NCBI GenBank assembly: GCA_902826055.1
Contig: CADEDJ010000035.1
Location: forward strand, 1-34,456
Source: an uncultured Nitrosomonas sp.
GTDB taxonomy: Bacteria > Pseudomonadota > Gammaproteobacteria > Burkholderiales > Nitrosomonadaceae
Length of the DNA: 34,456 bases
Direction of reading: 5' to 3'
In this document: piece by piece, positions 26,160 to 33,800 of the stretch
Layout: the number at the start of each line of letters is the position of its first letter
Position numbering within the stretch: the stretch's first letter is position 1
Made by a program: the position numbers and the translations under genes
Notes under the pieces: model-generated
Told to the model about the DNA's origin: nothing
Database searches by the model: none
What the model saw: only the letters and a program-made list of their open reading frames with translations

Positions 26160-26930
26160 CTATTGAATAACTATTTCGACTCTACGATTTTGCTGTCTAC
26201 CTGAAGCAGTATCATTAGAAGTAACAGGCTTGCTCATACCGTAGCCGATTGTTTCAATCCTGCTGCCAGAGACGCCTTCAGATAACAGTACATTGCGTAC
26301 TGCATTGGCTCTATCCTCCGATAAACGCAAGTTAAATGAAGAACTTCCAGTAGAATCGGTGTGGCCTTCTATGAGTAGCCTTTTTTCTGGATATTGCTGC
26401 ATGAATTGTGCGAGACGGTTAACCATGGTAATGGCTCCCGGCATCAAATCAGCTTTTCCAGTTGCAAATAATACATCACTCAGCGTCATCACCATGCCTC
26501 GATCAGTTTTTTCAGCTTGCAGTTCTGCCAATTGTTGTTCTAACTGGGATTTTTCAGCCAAAACCTTTTGAGTTTCGCGTTCGCGTGATTGTAAGGCAAG
26601 CTGACCGGAAGCCTCATTTAAGCGTGACATCTCATGTTCGGCTTGTTTTAGATTTCTAACTTGCAGTGCTGTTTGAACTTCATTATTTCCGATATAAGCG
26701 AGAGTCGTCATTTGCTCGTCGGATTCGGCTTTAGCTGCTTGCCGTAATGTCATTTCTGCATCATCCAGTTGTTTTGAAGCGTGTTGAATGACTCCAGGAT
26801 CTGCCTTGACGCGAGCCAGAGAAGATTCAGCTTCAAGCAGGGCATTATTTTTTTTGACCGGTCCCCCGCAAGCCAACATTCCAATAGCAAGGAAAACCAT
26901 AATTAAAAAATTATAAATCGGTAGTGTCAT
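26160..26930 (-). CDS. OmpA-family lipoprotein with N-terminal DUF4398-like region
   Basis: The 256-residue protein has a lipoprotein signal (MLAC, acylated Cys21), a helical region (about 30-145) of the DUF4398 type, and a C-terminal OmpA-like peptidoglycan-binding domain from about 150. That domain includes LSDVLFATGKADL, LIEGHTDSTGSS and FNLRLSEDRANAVRNVL, the last being the NxxLSxxRAxxV signature. It should sit in the outer membrane and bind the cell wall through its C-terminus. It is the second of two related genes on the minus strand, 62 bases after the smaller lipoprotein, and both contain the Ala/Lys/Glu-rich helical repeat style. Confidence 0.88.
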   Translation of the reverse strand: MTLPIYNFLIMVFLAIGMLACGGPVKKNNALLEAESSLARVKADPGVIQHASKQLDDAEMTLRQAAKAESDEQMTTLAYIGNNEVQTALQVRNLKQAEHEMSRLNEASGQLALQSRERETQKVLAEKSQLEQQLAELQAEKTDRGMVMTLSDVLFATGKADLMPGAITMVNRLAQFMQQYPEKRLLIEGHTDSTGSSSFNLRLSEDRANAVRNVLLSEGVSGSRIETIGYGMSKPVTSNDTASGRQQNRRVEIVIQ

Positions 26931-26992
26931 AATAAATGGCCTTAATTAGTAAAATTAAAAATGGTCGAAAAACTTTAGAAAATTCTTTTTAA

Positions 26993-27376
26993 CTAATATT
27001 TTTGAACACGCTCTAATTCCTGCCCCATTGTTTGGACGGTATCTCTCATTTCCTGTACCGACTTTTGAGCCCTTGCCGCGCTTGCCTTAGCAGCAGCTAA
27101 TTTGCCATCCGATAATGACTCATCTGCGAGGCGTTTGGCAGTGACGTAATTTTTCTCATCTGCTGCTTTTTCTGCATCCCTTAACTTGGTTTTAGCGCGA
27201 TCAAGTTCTACTGGAGCCAAATGATTGGCGTCATTAGTTTCAGCAGTTTCAATTTGTGCTTTTGCACTGGCTAATTCACCAATCGGCTTAGGTATGCTGC
27301 TACATGCGCTGGTAAATAGAGAAAGGGCTATCACACAAGAACTTGATAATAAAAATCTGGAAAAAAATGTAGGCAT
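26993..27376 (-). CDS. DUF4398-type lipoprotein
   Basis: The preferred start is the ATG at 27376 (MPTFFSRFLLSSSC, 127 residues), because AAGGGAA lies about 9 bases upstream. A TTG/ATG frame extends to 27430 but adds residues that spoil the signal. The lipobox is SLFTSAC (Cys25). The mature part begins SSIPKPIGELASAKAQIETAE and continues as a charged helix, AELDRAK-like repeats and ADEKNYVTAKRLADESL, matching the DUF4398 pattern seen in the OmpA-type neighbour. It has no OmpA domain. The two probably act together at the envelope, but no function is established. Confidence 0.82.
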   Translation of the reverse strand: MPTFFSRFLLSSSCVIALSLFTSACSSIPKPIGELASAKAQIETAETNDANHLAPVELDRAKTKLRDAEKAADEKNYVTAKRLADESLSDGKLAAAKASAARAQKSVQEMRDTVQTMGQELERVQKY

Positions 27377-27426
27377 ATTTGCATTTCCCTTGCAATAATT
27401 ATTATTGAAAGATATTTTCAAAATAA

Positions 27427-27454
27427 GCACTATTGATTAAAAACAGCATAGTGC
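27427..27454. promoter_or_regulatory. Inverted repeat, possible operator for the lipoprotein genes
   Basis: Perfect 7-base arms GCACTAT and ATAGTGC separated by 14 bases. It lies 51-78 bases before the 27376 start on the minus strand. The binding protein is unknown. Confidence 0.3.
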
Positions 27455-27638
27455 ATAAAGGAACTATATCGAGTAATTCAAGCCTATTTTAACGAGGAGT
27501 ATTATTTGCTTACATTAAATAGGTTAATTTTTTCAATTAAAGGATAGGTATCAAATGCTAAAATCAGAAAGTGCTTACAAATCAGAATAATTATGCAAAA
27601 TTGTGCATGGTTTTAATTAAATAGATGAAAGAGAAATT

Positions 27639-27667
27639 TTGCTAAAGGTACGCGCTTACATTATTAT
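27639..27667 (+). promoter_or_regulatory. Predicted sigma-70 promoter for mlaC
   Basis: TTGCTA (27639-27644), a 17-base spacer and TATTAT (27662-27667) match the -35 (4 of 6) and -10 (5 of 6) consensus at optimal spacing. The predicted start of transcription near 27674 leaves a 35-base leader with GAGG before the mlaC ATG. Confidence 0.5.
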
Positions 27668-27708
27668 CGCTAGACTTTTAAGTTGATTAGAAAAATTGTG
27701 AGGCAATA

Positions 27709-28332
27709 ATGAAAAAGAATTTTGCAGCAATCGTGTTGATGATGTTTTCCAGTTTTTTAGTATTACCTGCATGGGCGATGGATCTCGAGCCTGATAGATT
27801 GGTCGATAAAACAGTAAAGGAAGTGATTGAGATCATTCAGAAAGATGAAGAACTTAAAAATGGCAACAAAGAAAAAATGCTTGATTTAATTGAGACTAAG
27901 ATCCTGCCGCATTTTAATTTTACTCGCATGACACAATTGGCAATGGGACAACACTGGTCAACAGCCGCACCGGAGCAGCAAAATAAATTGGTGGATGAAT
28001 TTCGCACGTTGTTGGTACGTACCTATTCAAATGCGCTAACCACCTATCACGACGAAACCATCAAGGTAAATCAGGCGCATACCAAACCTGATGGTAACGA
28101 AGCGACAGTACGTACGGTGGTCATTCAGGGCAATGGTAAACAACCCGTGCCGATCGATTACAGCATGGAAAAAAAGCCGGATGGTTGGAAGGTTTATGAC
28201 GTTACTGTGAGTGGTGTGAGTTTGGTGACCAATTATCGCGGGACTTTCAATAGTCAAGTTCGTAAGGGCGGTATTGAAGGATTATTGAAGACACTAACTG
28301 ACAAAAACAAGTCCCTGGAAGGAAAAAAATAA
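27709..28332 (+). CDS. mlaC: MlaC-family phospholipid-binding periplasmic protein
   Basis: This periplasmic carrier of the Mla/Ttg2 retrograde phospholipid pathway (207 residues) has a signal peptide with predicted cleavage after AWA (21-23). The mature protein shows the MlaC pattern: ILPHFNFTRMTQLAMGQHW, FRTLLVRTYSNAL, and DGWKVYDVTVSGVSLVTNYRG near the C-terminus. MlaC normally shuttles lipids between outer-membrane MlaA and the inner-membrane MlaFEDB complex. Here only mlaC and a MlaB-like STAS gene are present, followed by a different ABC system; mlaA, mlaD, mlaE and mlaF are not adjacent. Confidence 0.93.
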   Translation: MKKNFAAIVLMMFSSFLVLPAWAMDLEPDRLVDKTVKEVIEIIQKDEELKNGNKEKMLDLIETKILPHFNFTRMTQLAMGQHWSTAAPEQQNKLVDEFRTLLVRTYSNALTTYHDETIKVNQAHTKPDGNEATVRTVVIQGNGKQPVPIDYSMEKKPDGWKVYDVTVSGVSLVTNYRGTFNSQVRKGGIEGLLKTLTDKNKSLEGKK

Positions 28333-28352
28333 TCTAATCTGTTATTACTATC

Positions 28353-28670
28353 ATGGCTTCGGTTTACACTGAAAATGAAAAGATTATGGTGCAGGGCGCT
28401 GTGACCATTGATGATGTCGTCACGATAACCCAACGTGGAATGACGTTGCTTGATCGACATCAAAGCATTGTCGATCTTGCTCAGGTGACCGAAGTTGATT
28501 CTTCAGCCATCAGCATGCTTTTGGAGTGGTTGCGTGCAGCCAGGAAAAAAGGCTTGCATGTACAGTTCATCAATTTACCTGCCAATCTCGAGAGTTTGAT
28601 TCAGCTATATGGTGTTGTAGAGCTGATTGCAATTTCTAAGCATCATACGATCGATCAAGCTGCTGTTTGA
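28353..28670 (+). CDS. mlaB: MlaB-like STAS domain protein
   Basis: This small cytoplasmic STAS-domain protein (105 residues) has a central IVDLAQVTEVDSSAISMLLEWL, with the conserved Ser after Asp. The position directly after mlaC is the usual place of MlaB, a regulator of the MlaFE transporter; STAS proteins of this length also act as anti-anti-sigma factors. The 20-base gap to mlaC supports one transcript. The start has no visible ribosome binding site. Confidence 0.75.
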   Translation: MASVYTENEKIMVQGAVTIDDVVTITQRGMTLLDRHQSIVDLAQVTEVDSSAISMLLEWLRAARKKGLHVQFINLPANLESLIQLYGVVELIAISKHHTIDQAAV

Positions 28671-28707
28671 TTTGATTATATTGTGTTTCTGAAGTATTAA
28701 TCGTCCG

Positions 28708-29625
28708 ATGTCACCAGCTATTGAAGTTAAGCAGGTATGCAAGCGCTATGGCAGCTTGTCAGCATTAACAAATATCGATCTGGAAATCCATAGCGGTGAA
28801 TTCTTTGCATTGTTAGGTCCAAATGGTGCGGGCAAAACAACTTTAATCAGTATCATCGCCGGTCTTTCTTTTGCCAATAGCGGATCAGTGAATGTGATGG
28901 GACACAACGTCATTACACACTATCAGCAAGCACGCCTCAATTTGGGAATCGTGCCGCAAGAATTGGTGTTTGATCCCTTTTTCACAGTTCGTGAAATTTT
29001 ACGGATTCAATCCGGTTACTACGGTATCAAGGAGAATGCCCGCTGGATCGATGAGATCATAGAGCGATTGGATCTTACCGATAAGGCGGATGCCAATATG
29101 CGCGCATTATCCGGTGGAATGAAGCGCCGTGTCCTGGTTGCGCAGGCGTTGGTGCATAAACCGCCGGTTATCATTCTGGATGAACCGACAGCCGGTGTGG
29201 ATGTTGAATTACGTCAGACATTGTGGGAATTCATCCAGCAACTGAACAGAGACGGGCACACCATCGTATTAACCACGCATTATCTGGAAGAAGCGGAAAC
29301 GTTGTGTAATCGTGTAGCGATGCTGAAAGACGGAAAAATTATTGCGTTGGACAGCACGCAGAACCTGATTGGTAAAATGACTTCAGGGAATTCATTGCGA
29401 TTAAGATTGTTACCCGACGTATTGCCATTATCGTTACAAGTTCTACAAATTAATCGCAGCAACGGCCTGTATGAATTGCGGATCGACGACTATGCGCAGG
29501 TGGAATTCATTTTGTCGACATTAAGATCCGGGCAAACCCAGATACTGGAAATGCACTTGCAGCAACCGGATTTGGAAGATGTTTTTGTCAATCTCATGAA
29601 AAACAGTAGAAATAAATCAAAATGA
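28708..29625 (+). CDS. ABC transporter ATP-binding protein (ABC-2 exporter type, YadG-like)
   Basis: The 305-residue ATPase has Walker A GPNGAGKTT (37-45), the Q-loop in VPQEL, signature LSGGM (134-138), Walker B VIILDE (154-159) and the switch histidine in TTHYLEEAE. Beyond about residue 230 a C-terminal extension typical of drug or polysaccharide exporters follows. It pairs with the downstream permease (four-base overlap). In betaproteobacteria a YadG/YadH pair of unknown substrate sits between the mla genes and bolA, as here. Confidence 0.92.
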   Translation: MSPAIEVKQVCKRYGSLSALTNIDLEIHSGEFFALLGPNGAGKTTLISIIAGLSFANSGSVNVMGHNVITHYQQARLNLGIVPQELVFDPFFTVREILRIQSGYYGIKENARWIDEIIERLDLTDKADANMRALSGGMKRRVLVAQALVHKPPVIILDEPTAGVDVELRQTLWEFIQQLNRDGHTIVLTTHYLEEAETLCNRVAMLKDGKIIALDSTQNLIGKMTSGNSLRLRLLPDVLPLSLQVLQINRSNGLYELRIDDYAQVEFILSTLRSGQTQILEMHLQQPDLEDVFVNLMKNSRNKSK

Positions 29626-30377
29626 CGGGCTTTGTTACATTGCTGTATAAGGAATTACTACGTTTTTGGAAAGTTGGTTTTCAGACGATCCTGGCACCGA
29701 TGATTTCAACGCTGCTTTATTTGTTGATTTTTTTTCATGTTTTGGAAGCACACGTAGAAGTTTATCCGGATGTGGCGTACACCATTTTTCTGATCCCTGG
29801 GCTGGTGATGATGGCGGTGATTCAGAATGCGTTTGCAAATTCATCATCCAGCATCATACAGTCGAAGATTAGCGGTAATATCGTGTTTATTTTGTTATCA
29901 CCTTTATCTTATCGTGCCATATTTTTTGCGTATATATTGGCAGCCATTGCGCGGGGATTATTGGTTGGTCTGGGTGTTTATCTGGTCACAGTGATCTTTT
30001 TTGACGTTCCATTGCAGTTGCCATTGTTGGCTCTATTGTTTGGGATTCTGGGAAGCGGCATACTCGGTGCAATGGGATTGATCGCCGGTATTTGGGCGGA
30101 TAAATTTGATCAATTGGCAGCTTTTCAAAATTTTATCATTCTACCACTGACATTTTTATCCGGTGTTTTCTACAGCGTTCATTCGCTACCTGCGGGTTGG
30201 CAGGTAATATCCCATCTTAACCCGTTTTTCTACATGATTGATGGATTTCGCTACGGCTTCTTCGGCGTGTCCGATATTTCACCTTATGTTAGTCTTGGAA
30301 TTATGGCAATATGTTTAATCGTAATTTCCACGTTTACTATCCGGCTACTGAGAAGTGGCTATAAGCTACGCCATTGA
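29622..30377 (+). CDS. ABC-2 type permease (YadH-like)
   Basis: This inner-membrane permease (251 residues) has about six helices and the C-terminal ABC-2 segment LTFLSGVFYSVHSLPAGWQ followed by NPFFYMIDGFRYGFFG, typical of the YadH group. It overlaps the ATPase gene by four bases (ATGA), so the two are translationally coupled. The substrate is unknown. Confidence 0.93.
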   Translation: MTGFVTLLYKELLRFWKVGFQTILAPMISTLLYLLIFFHVLEAHVEVYPDVAYTIFLIPGLVMMAVIQNAFANSSSSIIQSKISGNIVFILLSPLSYRAIFFAYILAAIARGLLVGLGVYLVTVIFFDVPLQLPLLALLFGILGSGILGAMGLIAGIWADKFDQLAAFQNFIILPLTFLSGVFYSVHSLPAGWQVISHLNPFFYMIDGFRYGFFGVSDISPYVSLGIMAICLIVISTFTIRLLRSGYKLRH

Positions 30378-30427
30378 ATGGCATATTCTAATTTGGCATT
30401 TTCATACTATAACGAGGAGAATTTGAA

Positions 30428-30670
30428 ATGATTTCAGCCGAAAATATCAAAGCGCATATCGAGTCATCGTTACCCTGCGAATACGTGCAAGTGGCAGGCG
30501 ATGACGGTCGGCATTTTGAAGCGCTTATCGTAAGCACTCAATTTATAGGAAAAAATACGGTGCAACAGCATCAATTGGTTTACAAGTCACTGGGCGACAA
30601 AATGAAACAAGAAATTCATGCCTTATCGATGAAAACGATGACACCCGAGCAGTGGGCACAGATATCCTAA
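30428..30670 (+). CDS. ibaG: BolA/IbaG-family protein
   Basis: This small protein of 80 residues carries the BolA fold: HFEALIVSTQFIGKN in the first half, HQLVYKSLGDKM with the conserved His, and EIHALSMKT. BolA/IbaG proteins partner with monothiol glutaredoxins in iron-sulfur handling. GAGGAG lies before the ATG. In betaproteobacteria ibaG is typically preceded by yadG/yadH and followed by murA. Here the first part of that order is kept and the gene after it is a DjlA-like co-chaperone. Confidence 0.88.
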   Translation: MISAENIKAHIESSLPCEYVQVAGDDGRHFEALIVSTQFIGKNTVQQHQLVYKSLGDKMKQEIHALSMKTMTPEQWAQIS

Positions 30671-30751
30671 GTCATAAAGCAACCCCAAAGTCATTCCCGG
30701 ATGAGCAATTCCTAATCATTATCCCTTTTATCATTCAACCTGGAAATCGCA

Positions 30752-31540
30752 TTGTTTAGATTACTCGGCGCACTTCTCGGCTTCTTTATTTTTGGATTGT
30801 TCGGTGCCATCGTAGGCTTCATTGCCGGTGCTGTTATCGATCGTTACAGAAATTTCGGGCCGGCGGGCATGAATCCTTTTAATGCAGTGCGCCGTCAGTC
30901 CGTTTTTCTGGAAACTGTTTTCATATTGATGGGCAAATTGGCCAAATCGGATGGCCGCGTTTCAGAAACCGAAGTCTCACACGTGGAACAATTCATGGCA
31001 AAGCTGGGCATGACATCTGATCATCGCTTACGAGCTATCGCCTTGTTTAAACAAGGCGCTTCACCCGATTATGATATTCATCCAAAAATCGATGAATTCC
31101 TTGCCATATGTGGATATTCCAATAGTTTGAGGCAAATGTTGCTGGTTTATCTGATCATCATGGGATTATCCGATGGCCATTTAAATGCTGCCGAAGAAAA
31201 ATTATTGCGTATCGTTGCTGACCGTCTCGGTTATAGCCATATAGCCTTTAACCAACTGCTGGATATGGTGTTAAATCAGATGCATTTTGCCGGCGGACAG
31301 AGTACTTCTGCCAATGCGCTGGATGATGCCTATAAGGCATTAGGCATCAGCAAAGACAGTACCGATCAGGAAGTCAAGCGCGCATATCGTAAATTGATGA
31401 GCCAATATCATCCAGACAAATTGATGGGGCAGGGGGTACCGGAGGAAATGATCGTTGTAGCGACTGAGCAAGCCAAAGAAGTACAGGCTGCATATGATTT
31501 GATCAAAAAACGCCGAGACCAGAATCGTGATGCCGCATAA
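30752..31540 (+). CDS. djlA: DjlA-like membrane-anchored J-domain co-chaperone
   Basis: The 262-residue protein has an N-terminal membrane segment (about 4-30, Gly-rich), a TerB-like helical domain (about 50-160) and a C-terminal J domain (about 190-262) with the HPD motif at 220-222. DjlA-type proteins recruit DnaK at the inner membrane. The start is a TTG at 30752 with a weak GGAAA before it; the first ATG in frame would remove the membrane anchor, so the TTG is kept. The gene stands 81 bases after ibaG. Confidence 0.85.
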   Translation: MFRLLGALLGFFIFGLFGAIVGFIAGAVIDRYRNFGPAGMNPFNAVRRQSVFLETVFILMGKLAKSDGRVSETEVSHVEQFMAKLGMTSDHRLRAIALFKQGASPDYDIHPKIDEFLAICGYSNSLRQMLLVYLIIMGLSDGHLNAAEEKLLRIVADRLGYSHIAFNQLLDMVLNQMHFAGGQSTSANALDDAYKALGISKDSTDQEVKRAYRKLMSQYHPDKLMGQGVPEEMIVVATEQAKEVQAAYDLIKKRRDQNRDAA

Positions 31541-31574
31541 CGTTATAATATTTAACTGAATTCCGAACAAAAGA

Positions 31575-32183
31575 ATGAAACCGCTGCTGTATAGTTTCCG
31601 CCGTTGTCCATTTGCCATTCGCGCTCGATTGGCGATTACAATCAGCGGCGTGGCAGTAGATACACAGGAAGTCAGTTTGCGTGCCAAGCCGAAAGAAATG
31701 CTGGAATGCTCGCCCAAGGGCACTGTACCGGTATTAAAGCTTGCCAATGGACGCGTGCTTGAACAGAGTTTAGACATCATGCACTGGGCGCTATCACAAA
31801 ATGATCCAGAACGCTGGCTGGATAACGATCATGTCGTAGCAACTGAAATGATGTCGCTGATTCAGAGCAATGATGAATGGTTTAAACCGAAGCTGGATCT
31901 ATATAAATACGCCGTGCGATTTCCAGAGCACTCCGAATCCTATTATCGTAAACAAACAGAGCCTTTCCTGGGGGATTTGGATGTCCGGCTGAGTAGCGAT
32001 GGGTATCTGCTGGCGGGCCGTTATACCTTGGCAGATATGGCGATCTTTCCATTCATCCGGCAGTTTTCCAATGTCAATCCGGAGTGGTTTTCTGCCTCCC
32101 CATACCGGCATTTAATTCAATGGCTTGATCGTTTGATCAGATCGTCTTTATTTCATAGCGTGATGCAAAAAGCAGGCGGCTAA
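31575..32183 (+). CDS. Glutathione S-transferase / glutaredoxin-2-like protein
   Basis: The 202-residue protein has an N-terminal thioredoxin-like domain (1-75) with a single-cysteine site RRCPFAIRARLAI (Cys11) and the cis-proline region KGTVPVL. A helical C-terminal domain follows, with AGRYTLADMAIFPFIRQF. Cys-Pro-Phe-Ala at the active site and the DIMHWAL segment point to the Grx2-like/glutathione S-transferase group. The substrate is not deducible. It starts 34 bases after djlA. Confidence 0.85.
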   Translation: MKPLLYSFRRCPFAIRARLAITISGVAVDTQEVSLRAKPKEMLECSPKGTVPVLKLANGRVLEQSLDIMHWALSQNDPERWLDNDHVVATEMMSLIQSNDEWFKPKLDLYKYAVRFPEHSESYYRKQTEPFLGDLDVRLSSDGYLLAGRYTLADMAIFPFIRQFSNVNPEWFSASPYRHLIQWLDRLIRSSLFHSVMQKAGG

Positions 32184-32473
32184 GAAAGCTTCTGTGTCAC
32201 TGTTGATTTGCGTAGACTGAGGCGTGCAGTCAAATTTGAGGTCTATGTGATTAAGGAGTGAGAAGATTTGTATAATATCGCTGTTTATATTCCTCATGAA
32301 TAAAAAATTGGTTTAGGTGAGTGCGCCAACGGGATGAATAGAATTGTTGCATACCTTCCCGCTACCACCTAAGCGATCAAGAGCTCGCTAAAATAACGTT
32401 TGAAAACTACCATACCACACCGCATAAGCGATTATACCGATCGGGGTAAAGCGTTTTATCTGTGAGGTAAAAG
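32184..32473. other. Intergenic region with possible gene fragment
   Basis: No full gene. AAGGAGTGAGAAGA precedes a TTG at about 32268 whose frame (YNIAVYIPHE) stops after 11 codons; this resembles the first residues of small NIF3/YqfO-type proteins (MYKxxFxVPExH), so a decayed gene or chance is possible. TATAAT is at 32271-32276. Confidence 0.3.
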
Positions 32474-32824
32474 ATGATCGGTCACAATGATTGCACAATT
32501 CTGTTGAACGACAGTGAAGTTGTGCGTAATCACTTCAAGCAATATCGCAGAGGCGGTTTGGCCGTTTCGCAAAAAATGATGTTGGTGGCAGCGGCGCTGC
32601 GCTTTCAGAAGAACAGCAGCAGTCGCCGGATCAGCATTGGCGCGAGTGATCCCTATCGCGCTGCTTGGCCGTATTTTCGTCATCTGTATTATCATTTGCA
32701 GAGCGTCACAAAATACTTACCAGATTCAAAAGTCGAATTAATCTTCTATCTGCCCTATGCACTCGATCTAAGTTTGATTAAGTGCTATTGGCGATTCTTC
32801 AAAAAAGAAATCCCGGATGGTTAG
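32474..32824 (+). CDS. Hypothetical protein, 116 residues
   Basis: A 116-codon frame starts at an ATG with GAGGTAAAAG directly upstream, a good ribosome binding site. The product is basic and rich in Arg, Lys, Tyr and Phe; its second half has a long amphipathic stretch (YPYFRHLYYH-like, then LIFYLPYALDLSLIKCYW). No signal peptide is evident. A 79-codon frame on the opposite strand overlaps it but has no such start context. I do not recognise the family, and it has no functional neighbour. Confidence 0.5.
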   Translation: MIGHNDCTILLNDSEVVRNHFKQYRRGGLAVSQKMMLVAAALRFQKNSSSRRISIGASDPYRAAWPYFRHLYYHLQSVTKYLPDSKVELIFYLPYALDLSLIKCYWRFFKKEIPDG

Positions 32825-32912
32825 TAGGATGAAACCTTTGTCTATCTCAGGTGAGCTTGCAATGATTTTTTGCTGCTTCCGAGTGGTATATGGAAATACT
32901 ACGGTCTTTGTT

Positions 32913-32938
32913 GATTGATAATTCTCAAATTATCAATC
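32913..32938. repeat. Perfect 11-base inverted repeat
   Basis: GATTGATAATT (32913-32923), loop CTCA, AATTATCAATC (32928-32938). It is about 90 bases after the hypothetical gene. The stem is AT-rich and no T-run follows, so it is a poor terminator and may be an operator. Confidence 0.55.
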
Positions 32939-33098
32939 GCGCCTTAATGCCGAAATTTGAAGCGCGGAAAGTATAACTCCAGTAATAGTGCATTTTCATA
33001 TCCTTGTTTCAAGCATCGCTATTGATGAATTTCACTAAAATTCTTGGAATCTTTGTTAAAGAAAATATTTTCCTGTGTCGTAAGAAAACTCTTACTTT

Positions 33099-33114
33099 TT
33101 GACTTAAGAGTCAA
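33099..33114. promoter_or_regulatory. Perfect palindrome TTGACTTAAGAGTCAA upstream of cheW
   Basis: Arms TTGACT and AGTCAA with a TAAG centre. An overlapping pair ACTCTT (33088-33093)/AAGAGT (33106-33111) could fold instead; the two structures exclude each other. It lies about 140 bases before the cheW start. Confidence 0.35.
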
Positions 33115-33204
33115 GTAGAAAAAAATGTGCACATCAATCATAGGTAGAAATATCTGCTAACAATATGAAAATATTGAGATTATAAATTCTTAAGGTATAT
33201 CACG

Positions 33205-33212
33205 GGCGATAA
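33205..33212 (+). promoter_or_regulatory. Sigma-28-like -10 element (GGCGATAA) upstream of cheW
   Basis: GGCGATAA differs by one base from the FliA -10 consensus GCCGATAA. A TAAA lies at 33183-33186, three bases farther away than the ideal spacing. Chemotaxis genes are often FliA-dependent, which is the main reason to note it. Confidence 0.3.
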
Positions 33213-33250
33213 TTCAAGATTCCATATAGAGAAAAGAAAGGAGTGTAACC

Positions 33251-33763
33251 ATGCTACAGGAGCAAGCGGCAAATAAGATTACTGAGTCATCAAATCCGGC
33301 GATTAGCCCCATGGCTAATGAATTTTTAACATTTTGCTTAGGTAGTGAGGAATATGGGATAGAGATATTAAAAGTGCAAGAGATTCGAGGCTATGACGCT
33401 ATCACCCAAATTGCCAATGCGCCTGAATTCATTAAAGGTGTGGTCAATTTGCGTGGAATCATCGTGCCGATTATCGATTTGAGGATCAAATTCCGGCTGG
33501 GTAGCGCAGATTATGATCAATTTACCGTGGTAATTATTTTAAATGTAGCTGGTCGGGTGATGGGTATCGTAGTAGATGGGGTATCCGATGTGATTACGCT
33601 GGGAAATGAACAAATACGCCCTACTCCGGAACTGGGTTCTGTGATTGACACTGAATATATCATGGGTTTAGGAACAGTTGACGAGCGCATGCTGATATTG
33701 GTTGACATCGAGAAGCTGATGAGGAGCCGCGATATGGGGTTGATTGATCATAGTATTAACTAG
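33251..33763 (+). CDS. cheW: CheW chemotaxis coupling protein
   Basis: CheW links methyl-accepting receptors to the CheA kinase at the membrane arrays. The 170-residue protein follows the family throughout: [44 protein letters not shown] and [13 protein letters not shown], with the two-subdomain beta layout. AAAGGAG lies about 7 bases before the ATG. The next gene encodes a chemoreceptor 37 bases downstream, consistent with cotranscription. Confidence 0.95.
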   Translation: MLQEQAANKITESSNPAISPMANEFLTFCLGSEEYGIEILKVQEIRGYDAITQIANAPEFIKGVVNLRGIIVPIIDLRIKFRLGSADYDQFTVVIILNVAGRVMGIVVDGVSDVITLGNEQIRPTPELGSVIDTEYIMGLGTVDERMLILVDIEKLMRSRDMGLIDHSIN

Positions 33764-33800
33764 CTAAACTATTTTTCAAGAAAATTAAAGGAGAATCTTA

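Larger units (their letters stand above)
27377..27708. other. Divergent intergenic region between the lipoprotein pair and mlaC
   Basis: No gene is visible in these 332 bases. It holds a perfect inverted repeat GCACTAT/ATAGTGC (27427-27433 and 27448-27454), a smaller ATGCA/TGCAT repeat near 27593-27608, and a good promoter for mlaC at 27639-27667. Confidence 0.5.
32825..33250. other. AT-rich intergenic region upstream of cheW
   Basis: No gene visible in 426 bases. It holds two perfect inverted repeats (32913-32938 and 33099-33114), an overlapping alternative hairpin (33088-33111) and a sigma-28-like element (33205-33212). Confidence 0.55.

Noticed and set aside
30680..30720. GTCATTCCCGGATGAG, resembling the start of the repeat at 313
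   Set aside because: Only a few bases match and no inverted partner or TTAA ends are present.
32456..32695. 79-codon minus-strand frame over the 116-residue hypothetical gene
   Set aside because: The plus-strand frame is longer and has a far better ribosome binding site.
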